Both the position numbers and the translations under genes were made by a program. DNA of 55,770 nt from Branchiostoma floridae (taxonomy: Eukaryota; Chordata; Leptocardii; Amphioxiformes; Branchiostomatidae): positions 12,169,397 through 12,225,166 of the forward strand of contig NC_049989.1 in assembly GCF_000003815.2 (NCBI RefSeq), in the 5' to 3' direction. A model generated the notes under the pieces. The model had not been told where the DNA came from. It saw nothing but the letters and a program-made list of their open reading frames with translations, and made no database searches. Of the stretch, positions 1 through 11,593 are shown in pieces (within the stretch, counting starts at the first letter, position 1; every line of letters starts with the position of its first letter).

Positions 1-593
1 GCTGTATTTCTAGATCTCATCCTCTAAATGTCATGATGCACAGTTGATATTGATATCAGTAGTACTAGTATTCTGTGTTGACAACGAAGCATTAGATTTG
101 TACCAATTATACAAACAGATTTTTTCCTTTTTGTTACCAGAGTCTGCAAGTGAGACTGAATGGCAAAATGACCAGATGTTTTTGTGACATTTGTGTCAAG
201 TGTTTTTGTTGTAAGACAGTACAAAAAAGAACGACGCAAAAGCCCACTTTACACTTTGGAACGAATCTGTTTTTAAAATTGTACAAAGGTACGCTCCCTG
301 TAGTCTAGGGAAGAAAGTGAGAGGCATGCATATGATAGGATATAAATGTACAATCCATAAAAGACATGTCTTAAGGAAATGTAAGATGCGATTTCCTCCT
401 GCGTTTACGCCCGGCTACAAAAGTGTTGTTATATTTTGGCTTATACTAACTTTCTTATATAGTTTGGAGATTTTGTTTAATGTAATGATACCCACTCTTG
501 TTAACCGCAGCAAACATGAGCTAGACTTCCAAGCTGGAACTTTTTGTCTGATTCGATTCTTGTTATTTTTTTCCGTACCAGAATCAATCCAAG

Positions 594-3474
594 ATGACGT
601 CTTACGATGAGAAGAAGACCCTGCCGCCTGCCGAGGTGCTGCCAGGAGGAGTCTTTCCAGACGAGATCGCTGCACTCAAGGTACCGTCAAACCTGCCTAA
701 GAAGTAGACAAACCTTTTCAAGACGGTCACCTGGCCAGATAGGTTATTACTTTTCCCCCTCCGGGATTCTCATAGATGCAAGCCACTTGCTAGGCGATTA
801 GGCGATCTCCACTTGTCCAACTCAGCCACGTTGATTGTGGACCGGACCGAGTTCCAAAGCCTGTCTAAGGCGTCCACCAATTTCCTATTGATTGATTGGT
901 CACCAGTATTGATCCTGATTAAGACGATGGTGGTTGTTGAAAATTTGATCCGTCTACATACCTTTGTGCTGGGAGAAAGCTTATCATTAGTTACAACCAA
1001 CACACTTAGATAAGCTTCCATGTTAATACTACACACTGGTTTGAAAGGTCACAGTTTTTAAACATGTTTGTATTGGGCAATGTTGTTGCAACCTCCCTAC
1101 CTAATAATTAGAGCACGTGGTAAAGGACAAACTCAAGCCAACCGACCACAGTTACATACGCCACATCTTCAGAAAAGACGCTGTCTAGAGCCGCATGTTC
1201 CCCGCATAGGAACTTTATTCTAACCAACACACTGTCTACCTTATCTTTGGTATGTAATTCTATAATATGGACCTAACTTGAAATAATGACAGGAATATCT
1301 ACTTTCTATATTGTCGTAATATTACGTAACGGACATTCCCCTGCAGAAGAAGGCCCGTGGAGAGAACGCGAGTCGTCTGAAGATCGGCATCGCCATCGGC
1401 AGCGTGGTTCTGGTGATACTTGCAGTGGTGGGGGGAACCCTGCTGGGACTCCACCTCAACCGGAAACCCAACGTAGTTGTGGTAAGATCAGGAATTGTGC
1501 TATCAAAGATCTCCAATTTCTCTGTTCTTAGACATTAAAAATTGATTTGTGATATTGACATTATTCGATGTATATCATATATTTGTCTTGTACTTTTATA
1601 ACTATACAGCGCTCGGTACAGCTGGCCATAGATGATGAGATCATGGAAGAGACCGTGGAAGTGGACAAGGAGAAGGACACCGAGACTTTCCGTACAGTCA
1701 GCTCTAACGGGACGTCCTTTGTCATCAGGGATATGAAGACGGTAAGTGATGATGCTCTTGTTGCAAGTAAGCAATGGTTTTGGCAGTTTTTTTTAATATT
1801 TACTGATTAGATATATGTCTGAGTGATGGTCTTGTTTGTATTTTGCCTATCTCTAGAGCCTCTCGGCCTACAGGTTTGATGGTGATGAGAAGTGCTACAT
1901 TCTCTACGAAAGTCTTGAGGAGGTCGAGGACACTGCGAAGATGGCGGAGGACATGGAACAGATGGAAGTAAGTTGCTGACTTGGTGATACGTCATTCAGA
2001 TACAACATACAATGAAGTTGAAGTTTGACTCACATTCTCGTTCATATCTGTGCAAACGGCCATTGCAATTTGAAACGGACGATGCCATTTAGCACTAGTA
2101 CAAGTTGAGTGCATTTGCATGCCTCTTGACGTTTCGTGGCGTATATAAAGGCTAGCATTTTTTAAGTACGCTCTTTTGACCTGGGTTCGAACTCGAGCTG
2201 GTAAACTTTCTTGCCTCACCAAACCTTACAAAAACATTTTCCACGATGCTATCGCACATTTGTAATTGAATTCGTACTAGAATCTTCATTGGGCACGGCG
2301 AAAAGAGCAGTGACTTTCGTATGGTCGTCTACAAGTACAAAATACGCTGGGACATAGCATTGATCGTTTTAGATAGCAATGGCCGTTTGTGAGCATGTCG
2401 CTTCCATCAATCAATTTTGTTCTTTTGTTTCTCAAAACCAGGAGGGAGAACTTGATGCTGCCGAACGCCGCCCAGAGACGTTCCTAACTGTGGACAAGGA
2501 CCGTGGGGTGGTAGAGCGGTCAGAGCTGAGTGAAGGCATAGTGGAGTTCTGCGAGGGACTGAGGACCCACTGGGCCGTCAAGTCTTCCTTTCAGCCTACC
2601 CCCACCCCAGGGGCGACTGTGGAGGAGGAGGAGGAAGAGAAAGATGATGAAGCTAACTCAGAGATGGAGGTTCACTCTGGAACCAACGGTAAGCTTTATA
2701 ATCGAGTAGTACAAAATGTAACCACATCTTTGTTTATAATGTGGTTCAGCAGGCCTCTTTCTGCACCTTAAAAGATTTATGTGAAATCTTTTGTTGGGGA
2801 AATGCTTTGTAGTTGACGCTGTAGATGACATACCAATGTGGCAATAGCTAATTCTAGGACCATATTTCTAAAACTGCGCCCAGCCGAAAAGTATTATAGT
2901 TCAGTTCAGTTCATCCTCATATGAGGTGCCATTAACGATGTCCGACCATGCAGTATTATAACCGAAAATAATATCATACACCAAAACTCAGGAAACAAAA
3001 AAGGGATGAGATGTGTATATGTCTTGATATAAACTTTGAATTTACCTTTCGTTCCTGCAAACATCCCAATCGGGACCCTGTTTGGAAATGTGACCATAGG
3101 GACTGGTGGTTATGAATGTATAAATGTCATTGACTGGCTACTGATGAGTGAAACATATTTTTCTTCTTCATCCAGGGACGACTGCTGTGAAGAAGCGTGA
3201 GAAACGTTTGGTCGCGACCGAGATATGCCGCAGGGTCACCAGAATGGTCTGCAATTGGGCTTGCAAGGAAGTGTGCTCAAGACGTGGTCGCAGGGGTCTG
3301 TTGGAAGGGAAACCGGAACAAGAAGTGAAGAAGCGCGCCAAGCGTGGATGGTTCATCAATCTCCGCCGTGTGGTGGATGCGGTGGTGTCGTTCGTCTGCA
3401 GGGTTGCCTGTGGCTGGACGTGTGGCGCTGTTACCACCGGGGGCTGTATTTTGGTCTTCGGACCCGCCGGCTAG
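594..3474 (+). CDS. BRICHOS type II membrane precursor with cationic Cys-rich C-terminus (copy 1)
   Basis: Six coding exons: 594-680, 1347-1481, 1610-1741, 1857-1967, 2442-2688, 3176-3474. The first four introns are phase 0 and the last is phase 1, giving 336 aa. A further acceptor at 580-581 suggests an intron in the 5' UTR. Residues 1-41 are a short cytosolic tail and 42-66 a hydrophobic signal anchor with basic residues on its N side. Residues about 75-200 match the BRICHOS fold, with the conserved Asp (D115, IRDM) and the two disulfide cysteines C131 (DEKCY) and C192 (EFCEGL). A Glu-rich linker follows. The last exon encodes R-E-K-R (245-248), a 4-Cys basic segment, R-A-K-R (291-294) and a second 4-Cys segment ending in a hydrophobic tail. 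BRICHOS domains chaperone a C-terminal client that furin-like proteases release. The architecture fits annelid BRICHOS antimicrobial precursors or chondromodulin/tenomodulin relatives. The BRICHOS call is firm; the role of the released peptide is inferred. Confidence 0.85.
3208..3294 (+). other. predicted released peptide 1 (29 residues, 4 Cys)
   Basis: This segment (residues 249-277) lies between the R-E-K-R site at 3196-3207 and a C-terminal S-R-R-G-R-R basic cluster. It has four cysteines spaced C-x7-C-x3-C-x3-C, nine Arg/Lys and only two Glu. The i/i+4/i+8 spacing puts three cysteines on one helical face. Release by furin and any membrane activity are inferred from the motifs only. Confidence 0.45.
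3346..3471 (+). other. predicted released peptide 2 (42 residues, 4 Cys, hydrophobic tail)
   Basis: This segment (residues 295-336) follows the R-A-K-R site at 3334-3345. It opens with GWF and an amphipathic stretch, then four cysteines spaced C-x3-C-x3-C-x7-C, and ends in a Gly-rich hydrophobic tail. An aromatic/amphipathic start followed by a disulfide loop recalls the annelid nicomicins. The hydrophobic end also recalls the tail of chondromodulin. Both comparisons are by eye. Confidence 0.4.
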
Positions 3475-3490
3475 GGTCAGGCCATACAAG

Positions 3491-3947
3491 GGTGAGTTCG
3501 AAAGTAAATAAGAAATTATGCAAGTGGTTTCATAACAGACGCATTTTTTAATCGATTGAGTTGTAATTTGGCACAAAGGTAGAGGCATATGTCCTCTTGA
3601 GATTCAAATATCTGCTGTTTTTTTATAATTGACTGAGCTGATTTCAATGTTGACAATGAAATTACACTTGTATGATACCAGACATTTGATATCATACAAG
3701 TGTAATTTCAACCTCCTACAGTAATTGAAAGTGGGTCAGATTTAGATGAACTGATTGTGTGACAAGTTTCCAAGTGTGTGGTGATCGTGAAATCCACTCT
3801 GTTGCTCATAGAATAGGACAGATTAAAAAATGCAATCTCAAGAGGACATATTACTGTGCCTTTGTGCTAAATTTCAACTTAATCGGTTAAAAAATGAGTC
3901 TGTTATGCATGATTCAAACCACTTGCATTACTTTCTGACTCACCCAC
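3491..3947. mobile_element. hairpin MITE in the 3' UTR of BRICHOS copy 1
   Basis: The left arm starts GGGTGAGTTCGAAAGTAA (3490-3507) and is matched by TTACTTTCTGACTCACCC ending near 3946. The arms continue inward through the ATGCAAGTGGTT and CCTCTTGAGATT blocks. A second perfect hairpin sits at the centre (3649-3711, arms GAAATTACACTTGTATGAT). It begins about 16 bases after the stop codon, so it is probably transcribed in the 3' UTR. There is no ORF. Confidence 0.7.
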
Positions 3948-4147
3948 CCCTCGTACATTGCCGGCACGACTAATGATCACTAACATCTGGCAACATGAAA
4001 ACGTAGTTTTTCTTGAAGATTTGATTCTAAAATATGTAGTACTAGTACAAACTAGAATTTTTCTATATATAGCGTTTTTTGTTTTGAAAACAGATTTTAT
4101 CATAATCTACTAAAAGCTTCTAACTAGAATTAACCTCCTGTAAAGCA

Positions 4148-4153
4148 AATAAA
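4148..4153 (+). promoter_or_regulatory. possible polyadenylation signal for BRICHOS copy 1
   Basis: This is an AATAAA hexamer about 670 bases after the stop codon and downstream of the hairpin element. It is a single hexamer in AT-rich DNA, so the evidence is weak. Confidence 0.25.
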
Positions 4154-4573
4154 GAACGAAGTAACTTAAAGGTGAATCGAAGTTTACATCGTACTGTAAG
4201 AATTAACATCCGTGAATAACTTCATCAGGTTGGCAATTATTCATATAGTGAGGTTCTTTTAGCACAACCAAATGTTAACTTACGTCCAACGCAGAGTAGC
4301 AGTTTTCTTGCTAAACTTTTCCTAAGGACAGGCATTGTTTGTTTTGTAGTGGTTCATAAACCGTTCCTGCAATCCTGTAGTTTCTTTGTGGCTGTTCAGA
4401 TATATGAGGCTGCATATTTTGTTATATTGAAAATGCAAGGGAAAGTTGGAATCTTTACATCATATAGCTATACAATTAACATTAAGGATTCAAAGTAAAT
4501 GAACACTTTCAAATTTTGTCTTGTCTGGTCAAAATAAAATGGTATAAGCTGAACTTGGTGCCTGCGGTGTCAT

Positions 4574-4763
<190 letters not shown>

Positions 4764-5429
4764 ATCTTGAATGGGAGTCCCGTGTTCTAGAAGGTGCCTA
4801 ACAAACGTTCAACGGGAAGGGCTGGAACCTCCACCCTGTTTTATTCTGCTCCTGAAACATCAAGCAAACTTGCTGAGCTATGTGACAATAGGCACTAGAG
4901 GTGTACAACAGCATGAAATCTATGATGTTTGCAGGAATATCTTTCTTTCGTGTCCGCACTTACTCCTTGACCCCCTCGATACAAATGCTAGAAATCGTTG
5001 ACCTTTGGATGACGTGTCACCCGATACCTTGTTAGGCAGATGTTTTCTTTACAAACACTTAACAACAGTTAGACGATCCTGAGATCTGTGAACAAGTCAT
5101 GAAATCGAATGACATCCTGTTGACGGCGAAACGTGTAGGAAAAAACACAGTTAAACACAGTTAGGTGTCGAAAGGAATGGCATTTGTATTGATAATAGAG
5201 CTCGCTTAGAGATCGATAACAACCCTGTAGAGATCATTGAGTACCCATTGAGCGCTCATTGTGTTGTCAGCAGCCTTATCTGAGAGGCAAGCTTTTTCAT
5301 GCCATATGGCTATGCAGTAACATTAATTAAAAGGCAATTCTCTACAGGGTAACAACCGAAATGTTCACCTGGAAGTTTTATCTTGTTTGGTCTAAATGAA
5401 ATGATATAAGATGAACTTGACTGAGCTGT

Positions 5430-5431
<2 letters not shown>

Positions 5432-5467
<36 letters not shown>

Positions 5468-5493
5468 CCTCTCTCTCCCTCTCTCTCTCTCTC
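5432..5493. repeat. (CT)n microsatellite
   Basis: A CT repeat of about 60 bases with CCCT interruptions in its second half. Confidence 0.97.
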
Positions 5494-6685
5494 GCTTGAG
5501 GCAGATGCATTGCGCCCATTCGTTCGTCACCTGCATCGGCACGTGTACAACCAAATATCACAAGTCTTACTTGCTGTTGACAACTTCTTTATCAGAGAGT
5601 AGCATTTCCTCCAAGTTCTCAGTTTCACATGTTGACACTGCCCGTGAAACACCTGTTCAACAATGGAGTCTTGGGTCACACTGAGGTCACAGATGTGAGG
5701 CTTTTGTGTTCAGGAGTTAGCCACGCTTATCAGATAACGAGGTACCTGTTATACGGAATAACATGGAAGATGCTACCAATATTTCATTGCATCAGGTTAA
5801 TATCGTTCATAATTCTGGACCTACTTGACAAATATCATACTAAAAACCATTAACCGTCTTCAACAAAGCAATTGTTCTTTGCTTTGCTTGTCTGCTTGTC
5901 TGTATTGCATACCCGGTACACCGCACTAGGGCGTAACACAACAGGTTTGTACTGAACAGTACAAGCTGCATGTCCGGACATATATTATTTGATCTGCCTA
6001 CACCGAGAAGGACCCCTACTCTTTTCGATAAGTATGGTGGGTTCTTGAACGTGCTTGGGGGTGAGGTTCTCCTCAAGCACGGGACCTCCATTTAACGTCC
6101 TACCTTTAGAAGCTAGGTGCTCATTTTCAAGTGAGTAAAGTCTGTGTGCGCTAAAAAAGGAACATCACAGGTGTAGAAATATGAATTTATGCCAACTTCG
6201 GCACACTTGCAGGGAACAAAAGTGCATGATCAAAAGTGATCCAGTTGCATTTAAGATCCATATATATATATACAGAAAAGCACACCACAACTAGAAGTTT
6301 TGCCCTAGACAGTTGTGCAAGAAGTTTTGCCCTAGACAAGAGGGCAAGACAAAATACACTAGATATTGACAAAAATATCCGACGTATAGTTTAAAGAAAA
6401 CATGTTTTTTTGCGTAGCCTTTCTTGTGCTCAACAAAAAAGACGCGATGCAAGTTTTCTCCTTTGTGGTCCTAGTGTCGCCAGGAGGAAATGGACTCGTG
6501 CCAAAATCATCACTTGTCGGAAAGAACTACAGCTCAAAAGTCCAAAGTTTTCTCATGGCATAATACAAAACCTCTTTCACAGTGGTGTTTTGAAAAGGGC
6601 TGTTAAACGCAGATTACGGGGAAATCCAGCGAGAAAAACATGTTAGCTCATACTTTTCAGCCAATCGTATATCGTCGTGAGGTAG

Positions 6686-6693
6686 TATAAAAA
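6686..6693 (+). promoter_or_regulatory. TATA box of the TSP1-EGF-TIL-tectonin lectin gene
   Basis: TATAAAAA lies about 30 bases upstream of a short stretch (about 6716-6739) that ends in a strong donor, AAGAG/GTAAGT. The next matching acceptor directly precedes the lectin start codon (CGTCAG/ATG at 11593). The arrangement fits a TATA promoter with a short non-coding exon, but the link to the lectin gene is inferred. Confidence 0.5.
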
Positions 6694-6715
6694 GGTGACG
6701 CACCTGTCTACCAAG

Positions 6716-6739
6716 ACTTCGGGGGCAAACTTTCAAGAG
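6716..6739 (+). other. predicted non-coding first exon of the lectin gene
   Basis: The end is set by the GTAAGT donor at 6740. The start is estimated from the TATA box spacing. It would join to the acceptor at 11593, leaving a 4.85 kb 5' UTR intron that holds the nested transposons at 7.3-10.2 kb. Confidence 0.4.
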
Positions 6740-7290
6740 GTAAGTTCGATCTGTGTAGAAGTGACGTGAGAGTTTATTGTAGAATATCTGCTACTGTTTA
6801 AACGCAAAATATCGAACCTAGCTTTGGCCGTAGTATGTTTTGCATTGAGTAAGTGAGTTGACTGTTTGAAAATATTCTTGTTTCGGGCTTAGAGTATTTA
6901 GTTTGGAAATATAATTCTTTTTTTGCTCTGGGTTAGTCAAGGTAGATTTCGCTAGGAAGAATCTTGGTTGACTTTCAACACTTTACCTGGCAATGAACTA
7001 CCTGCCCGGCAGACCATATCGTTTCCTCAAAGTTCTCAATTTCACCTGATTGTTTACAATCTTTGTTAACTGCTCCACAAAGTTGTCGACATGTCTCAGG
7101 CTTATTGTTACTGCGAGGTCACAGAGTTTAAGCCTTTGTTGTGCTTAAAACGTATGCAGATACGTTGGCTGGCTAAACCCTCCTGTTTGCTCGCGGTATA
7201 CCTATGGGGGTCAATGAAACTTCCAACACAACACATGTTTATGCCATGAAAATCCCTTCAAAAGTGTGAAAGCAAGGATCCCGATCAGTA

Positions 7291-7629
7291 TTTTGCTCGG
7301 CGGGCCACTTGACATAACTAGGTGTCTTACGTTTTAAGGCCCCCTCTCACTAGACGTGCGGCACGCTTGCGGCATTGCTGCGTTCGTTCACTGCGGTACT
7401 GTTTTGTTATTTTCTCCGATTTGTTATAATTCAGATATTGCGCAATACGTAAAAGTGTGACATAGAAGACCACAAAATACACAACAAGTAAGAAAATTCG
7501 TTCTTTATCTCTGAAATTCGTTGAGCATCTTCCGAACGCAGCAATGCCGCAAGCGTGCCGCACGTCTAGTGAGAGGGGGCCTTAAAACGTAAGACACCTA
7601 GTTATGTTCAGTGGTGCCGCCGAGCAAAA
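7291..7629. mobile_element. palindromic TTAA-type MITE with extended inverted flanks
   Basis: The core element runs 7338-7581. Its GGCCCCCTCTCAC termini are each bordered by TTAA (7334-7337 and 7582-7585), and its middle is AT-rich. The inverted symmetry continues outside the element (CTAGGTGTCTTACGTTTT against AAAACGTAAGACACCTAG) out to TTTTGCTCGGCGG near 7291 and 7629. The core has therefore landed in, or is the loop of, a larger palindrome. No coding capacity. Family members are at 9150, 36.2, 38.3, 38.8 and 52.3 kb. Confidence 0.8.
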
Positions 7630-8045
7630 AACAGAGTGCGAGACCTGGTTTTCCCCCTTTTGATGAAAAATCACCGTAAAATGATGAGAATGCCCCAAAA
7701 TGAGATTAATAATGAAAAGATTTCCCTTATGATAATGAATTATATGGTACATATGCTATAAATAACCTTGAAAGACTTTTACAGTAAAGGAAATGACCCA
7801 AATGAACGGACACGAATTATATACCAGATTCCACTCGATGTGTACGTTTTGCACCATGTAACGTTATGGGTAATTATGTATGTTTATATGTTTATTCACC
7901 AATTTTGCAAATTTCTAAAATGAAAATGTTTGATATTTCATACTTTTTTTGTATGACGCTGAGTATTTTCATTGTCGGCGGATGGCTTGCCAGCCTATTG
8001 ATGTCTTAAGGCCCCCTCTCACTTGACGTGCGGCACGCTTGCGGC

Positions 8046-8232
8046 ATTACCGCCACGGAACCTAGAGGTGCCGCAAGCAAACCTAGAGGTGCCGCAAGCA
8101 AACCTAGAAGTGCCGCAAGCAAGCGCGACGTTTTTTAAAAAGTTTAAAAATAACGCAAGTGGCAAGATGCCGCAACAGTGCCGCAACAGTGCCGCAACAG
8201 TGCCGCAACGGTGCCGCAACAGTGCCGCCACC
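8046..8232. repeat. TGCCGCAA-rich short tandem repeats inside the transposon complex
   Basis: Three units of a 21-bp repeat (CCTAGAGGTGCCGCAAGCAAA type, about 8059-8125) are followed by five or six units of an 11-bp repeat (GCCGCAACAGT, about 8169-8230). The same units occur inverted at about 10015-10165 in the sister block. Confidence 0.85.
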
Positions 8233-9307
8233 ATGCCCCAAACAGTATCAAGGATATATTTTGCCTATTTTACACCAAGAATCAAAAGTAAACATCCTTT
8301 TATCACCGAAAAACTATTTTAGATGCATTTCTAATAATTTTACAGTGGTTTTCGATCCAGTAAAAACACTGCGAATTCCACAAAACTTACCTTGTATCCG
8401 TATTCAGAGTTAACTTAAAAATACATCTTTTGATTTATTTAATTGGAAGTAGGTCAGTATTTTATACTTGAAAACAAAAAATAAGTAACTGGTTTATCGA
8501 TTAACCTACGGATGTAGAGAAAAAGATTATCGTACAACGTTCAAAAATAATTTATTTATGTTGGATGATAACGAGTTTGCGTTTGCGCTATAACGTTACA
8601 AGCTAACATAAAATACAAAATTGCAGTCATTCAAACCGATGGGCCATATTTTTCTCACTTTTTACAAATATGATAGACTTAGACATCAATAGGCTGGCAA
8701 GCCATCCGCCGACAATGAAAATACTCCGCGTCATACAAAATAAGTATGAAATATCAAGCATTTTCATTTTAAAAATTTGCAAAATTGGTGAATAAACATA
8801 TTAACATACATAATTACACATAACGTTACATGGTGCAAAACGTACACATCGATTCAAATCTGGTATATGGTTCGTGTCCGTTCATTTGGGTCATTTCCTT
8901 TACAGTAAAAGTCGTTCAAGGTTATTTATAGCATATGTATCATATAATTCATTATCATAAGGGAAATCTTTTCATTATAAATCTCATTTTTGGGCATTCT
9001 CATCATTTTACAGTGATTTTTCATAAATTGACAACGCTGCAATTGCCAATAACATGTTCATTTAGTTTAGAAACGCAACAGTGCCGCACGTCAGTGTGAG
9101 TGCAAGACAAAATCGGCGAAATTAACACAACAGTGCCGCAGTGAACGAAAGGCCCCCTCTCACTTGACGTGCGGCACGCTTGCGGCATTGCTGCGTTCGG
9201 AAGATGCTCAACGAATTTCAGAGATAAAGAACGAATTTTCTTACTTGTTGTGTATTTTGTGGTCTTCTATGTCACACTTTTACGTATTGCGCAATATCTG
9301 AATTATA

Positions 9308-9482
9308 NNNNNNNNNNNNNNNNNNNNNNNNNNNNNNNNNNNNNNNNNNNNNNNNNNNNNNNNNNNNNNNNNNNNNNNNNNNNNNNNNNNNNNNNNNNNN
9401 NNNNNNNNNNNNNNNNNNNNNNNNNNNNNNNNNNNNNNNNNNNNNNNNNNNNNNNNNNNNNNNNNNNNNNNNNNNNNNNNNN
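9308..9482. other. assembly gap (175 N)
   Basis: The gap lies inside a palindromic MITE. The flanks match the MITE at 52.26 kb, so the missing bases are probably its middle, which the assembler could not resolve. Confidence 0.99.
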
Positions 9483-10939
9483 GCCGCACGTCAAGTGAGA
9501 GGGGGCCTTAAGTCTATCATATTTGTAAAAAAGTGAGAAAAATATGGCCCATGGGTCTTAATGACTGCAATTTTGTATTTTATCGGTGGCAGGCTACCAG
9601 CAATGATTAGCTTGTAACGTTATAACGCAAACGCAAACTCTTTATCATCCAACATAAATAATTTCTTTTTGAACGTTGTACGATAACCTTTATCTCTACA
9701 TCCGTAGGTTAATCGATAAACCAGTTACTTATTTTTTTGTTTTCAAGTATAAAATACTGACCTACTTTCCATTAAATAAATCAAAAGATGTATTTTTAAG
9801 TTAACTCTGAATAATCAAAGATGTATTTTTAAGTTAACTCTGAATACGGATACAAGGTAAGTTTTCTGGAATTCGCAGTGTTTTAACTGGATCGAAAACC
9901 GCTGTAAAATTATTAGAAATGCATCTAAAATAGTTTTTCGGTGATAAAATGATGTTTACTTTTGATTCTTGGTGTAAAATAGGCAAAATATATCATTGAT
10001 ACTGTTTGGGGCATGGTGGCGGCACTGTTGCGGCACTGTTGCGGCATCTTGCCACTTGCGTTATTTTTAAACTTTTAAAAAAAAAAACGTCGCGCTTGCT
10101 TGCGGCACTTCTAGGTTTGCTTGCGGCACCTCTAGGTTTGCTTGCGGCACCTCTAGGTTCCGTGGCGGTACATCTGCGTTTTCAAACGCAGCAATGCCGC
10201 AAGCGTGCCGCACGTCAAGTGAGAGGGGGCCTTTAATGACAACTGTTTCCCACCCGTGTACAATCTTCAAGCCTTCAGAACCAATAGTCAAGTTGATTGC
10301 ACAATTGGCCAACGAACAGGGGATACATCATCCGGCAAGTAAAACAAACAACTGCTATGGATTGATACGAGTACCTCTGTGTTTTCAAGTACGACTCGTA
10401 GAGCAAAACACTGATCTGCTTGTTTGCTTTTACGCTTCAGAAAGCACAATCTTTTCGTCGAGCCACGTCGAGCCACGGTAGGCAACGGACTTTATTTGAC
10501 AGAGATCATTCATAATTTCTTTTCTCCAGAGTTACAAGAAACCATTGTTATGTCATGATGTTTGATATGATGACAAGAACGATCATGCAAAGGAGGGCAT
10601 TTAAGAAGGTATGTGACTCCAAGGGGTGTGGATGATATATGACTGTGATAAGAATGCCCCGAAGGGCAGTTTGACAAAATAAGCACGTTTTTCCGTAGTA
10701 CATAACGAATTTTAGGACAAGCTGGCACATGTTTGGCCTTTGTAGGCATTATAAGTCGGCAAGTTTCGGACTTGCATGAGCTTCAGAAGATGTGATTTTT
10801 TTAGAACAGGTTAAAAGCAATGCGCGCTTGAACGTTATGTCCATAAAAATCAAATCAATGTGACCTTTTTAGGTTTGTGATGTATGTTGATCCTACATGT
10901 ATGACATAAGTAATTATACGATTTAGCTCATCAAAAGAA

Positions 10940-11500
10940 TCATTCCATGTGCCTGGAAAGTGTCATTTTGTAATGCTAAAAAGGAGAACAGAAACCTTTG
11001 AGGAAATGATATGCTTGAATACACAGGCTATTGACCGCGATGGTGTACGTGTGATAATGGGCTTCAAAGGTGTGCACGTGCCTGTTGATAACTTAGTGCG
11101 CAGGCGCAGGTCGCTGAATAGTTGTTGTCTTCTCTATCTCAGAAAAAAATGTTTCCTTCTCTTGTTTGTACTGACAGTGTTTATACAGAAAACAAAATTC
11201 CACAGCAATGACGCACGAAAAAAGAACTATCAGAAAAAGGTCTTTCACTTTCAGCATAAACACAAAATAGCAAATGATGGACACGAATCTACTGGATCCA
11301 TCCCCTAAGGCTATACAAACCCAGTGGTGCTTACAGTCAGGTGCTGTAAGATGAGAACTTTAAGGAAATAAGAGAAAAACAGCTCGTAAGAGCAAAGCGA
11401 ATTCTTGAAACCACCAGACCACTGTTTGCTTTCTGCCGACGAACAGGCCCCACAACGAACCACGGTAGGCAATAAAATCATCAATGACAATTTTCCCCAA
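10940..11500. repeat. dispersed repeat, copy 1
   Basis: Shared blocks include GAGGAAATGATATGCTTGAA, CAGGCTATTGACCGCGATGG and CCACGGTAGGCAAT. Inverted copies lie at about 19.35-19.99 kb and 20.65-21.01 kb. A related segment at 10690-10760 (TAGGACAAGCTGGCACAT) is inverted at about 20.04-20.11 kb. No coding potential is seen, so the class is unknown. Confidence 0.7.
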
Positions 11501-11593
11501 AGTTATGAGAAATTATTGTGACTATGGGGATATTAGGCGCATATATATCTGCTAATTCTTATATTTTTACATATTTTTATGTGTTTTCGTCAG

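Larger units (their letters stand above)
7665..10238. mobile_element. nested inverted-repeat transposon complex
   Basis: Block A (about 7665-8005) reappears inverted as A' (about 8687-9032); for example GGCTTGCCAGCCTATTGATG at 7984-8003 is inverted near 8690. Between them, block B (8005-8690) begins TTAAGGCCCCCTCTCAC and reappears inverted as B' (about 9505-10238). A MITE of the 7338 family (9150-9500, partly in the N gap) separates A' from B'. The order is A-B-A'-MITE-B'. No transposase is visible, so all parts look non-autonomous. Confidence 0.7.
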
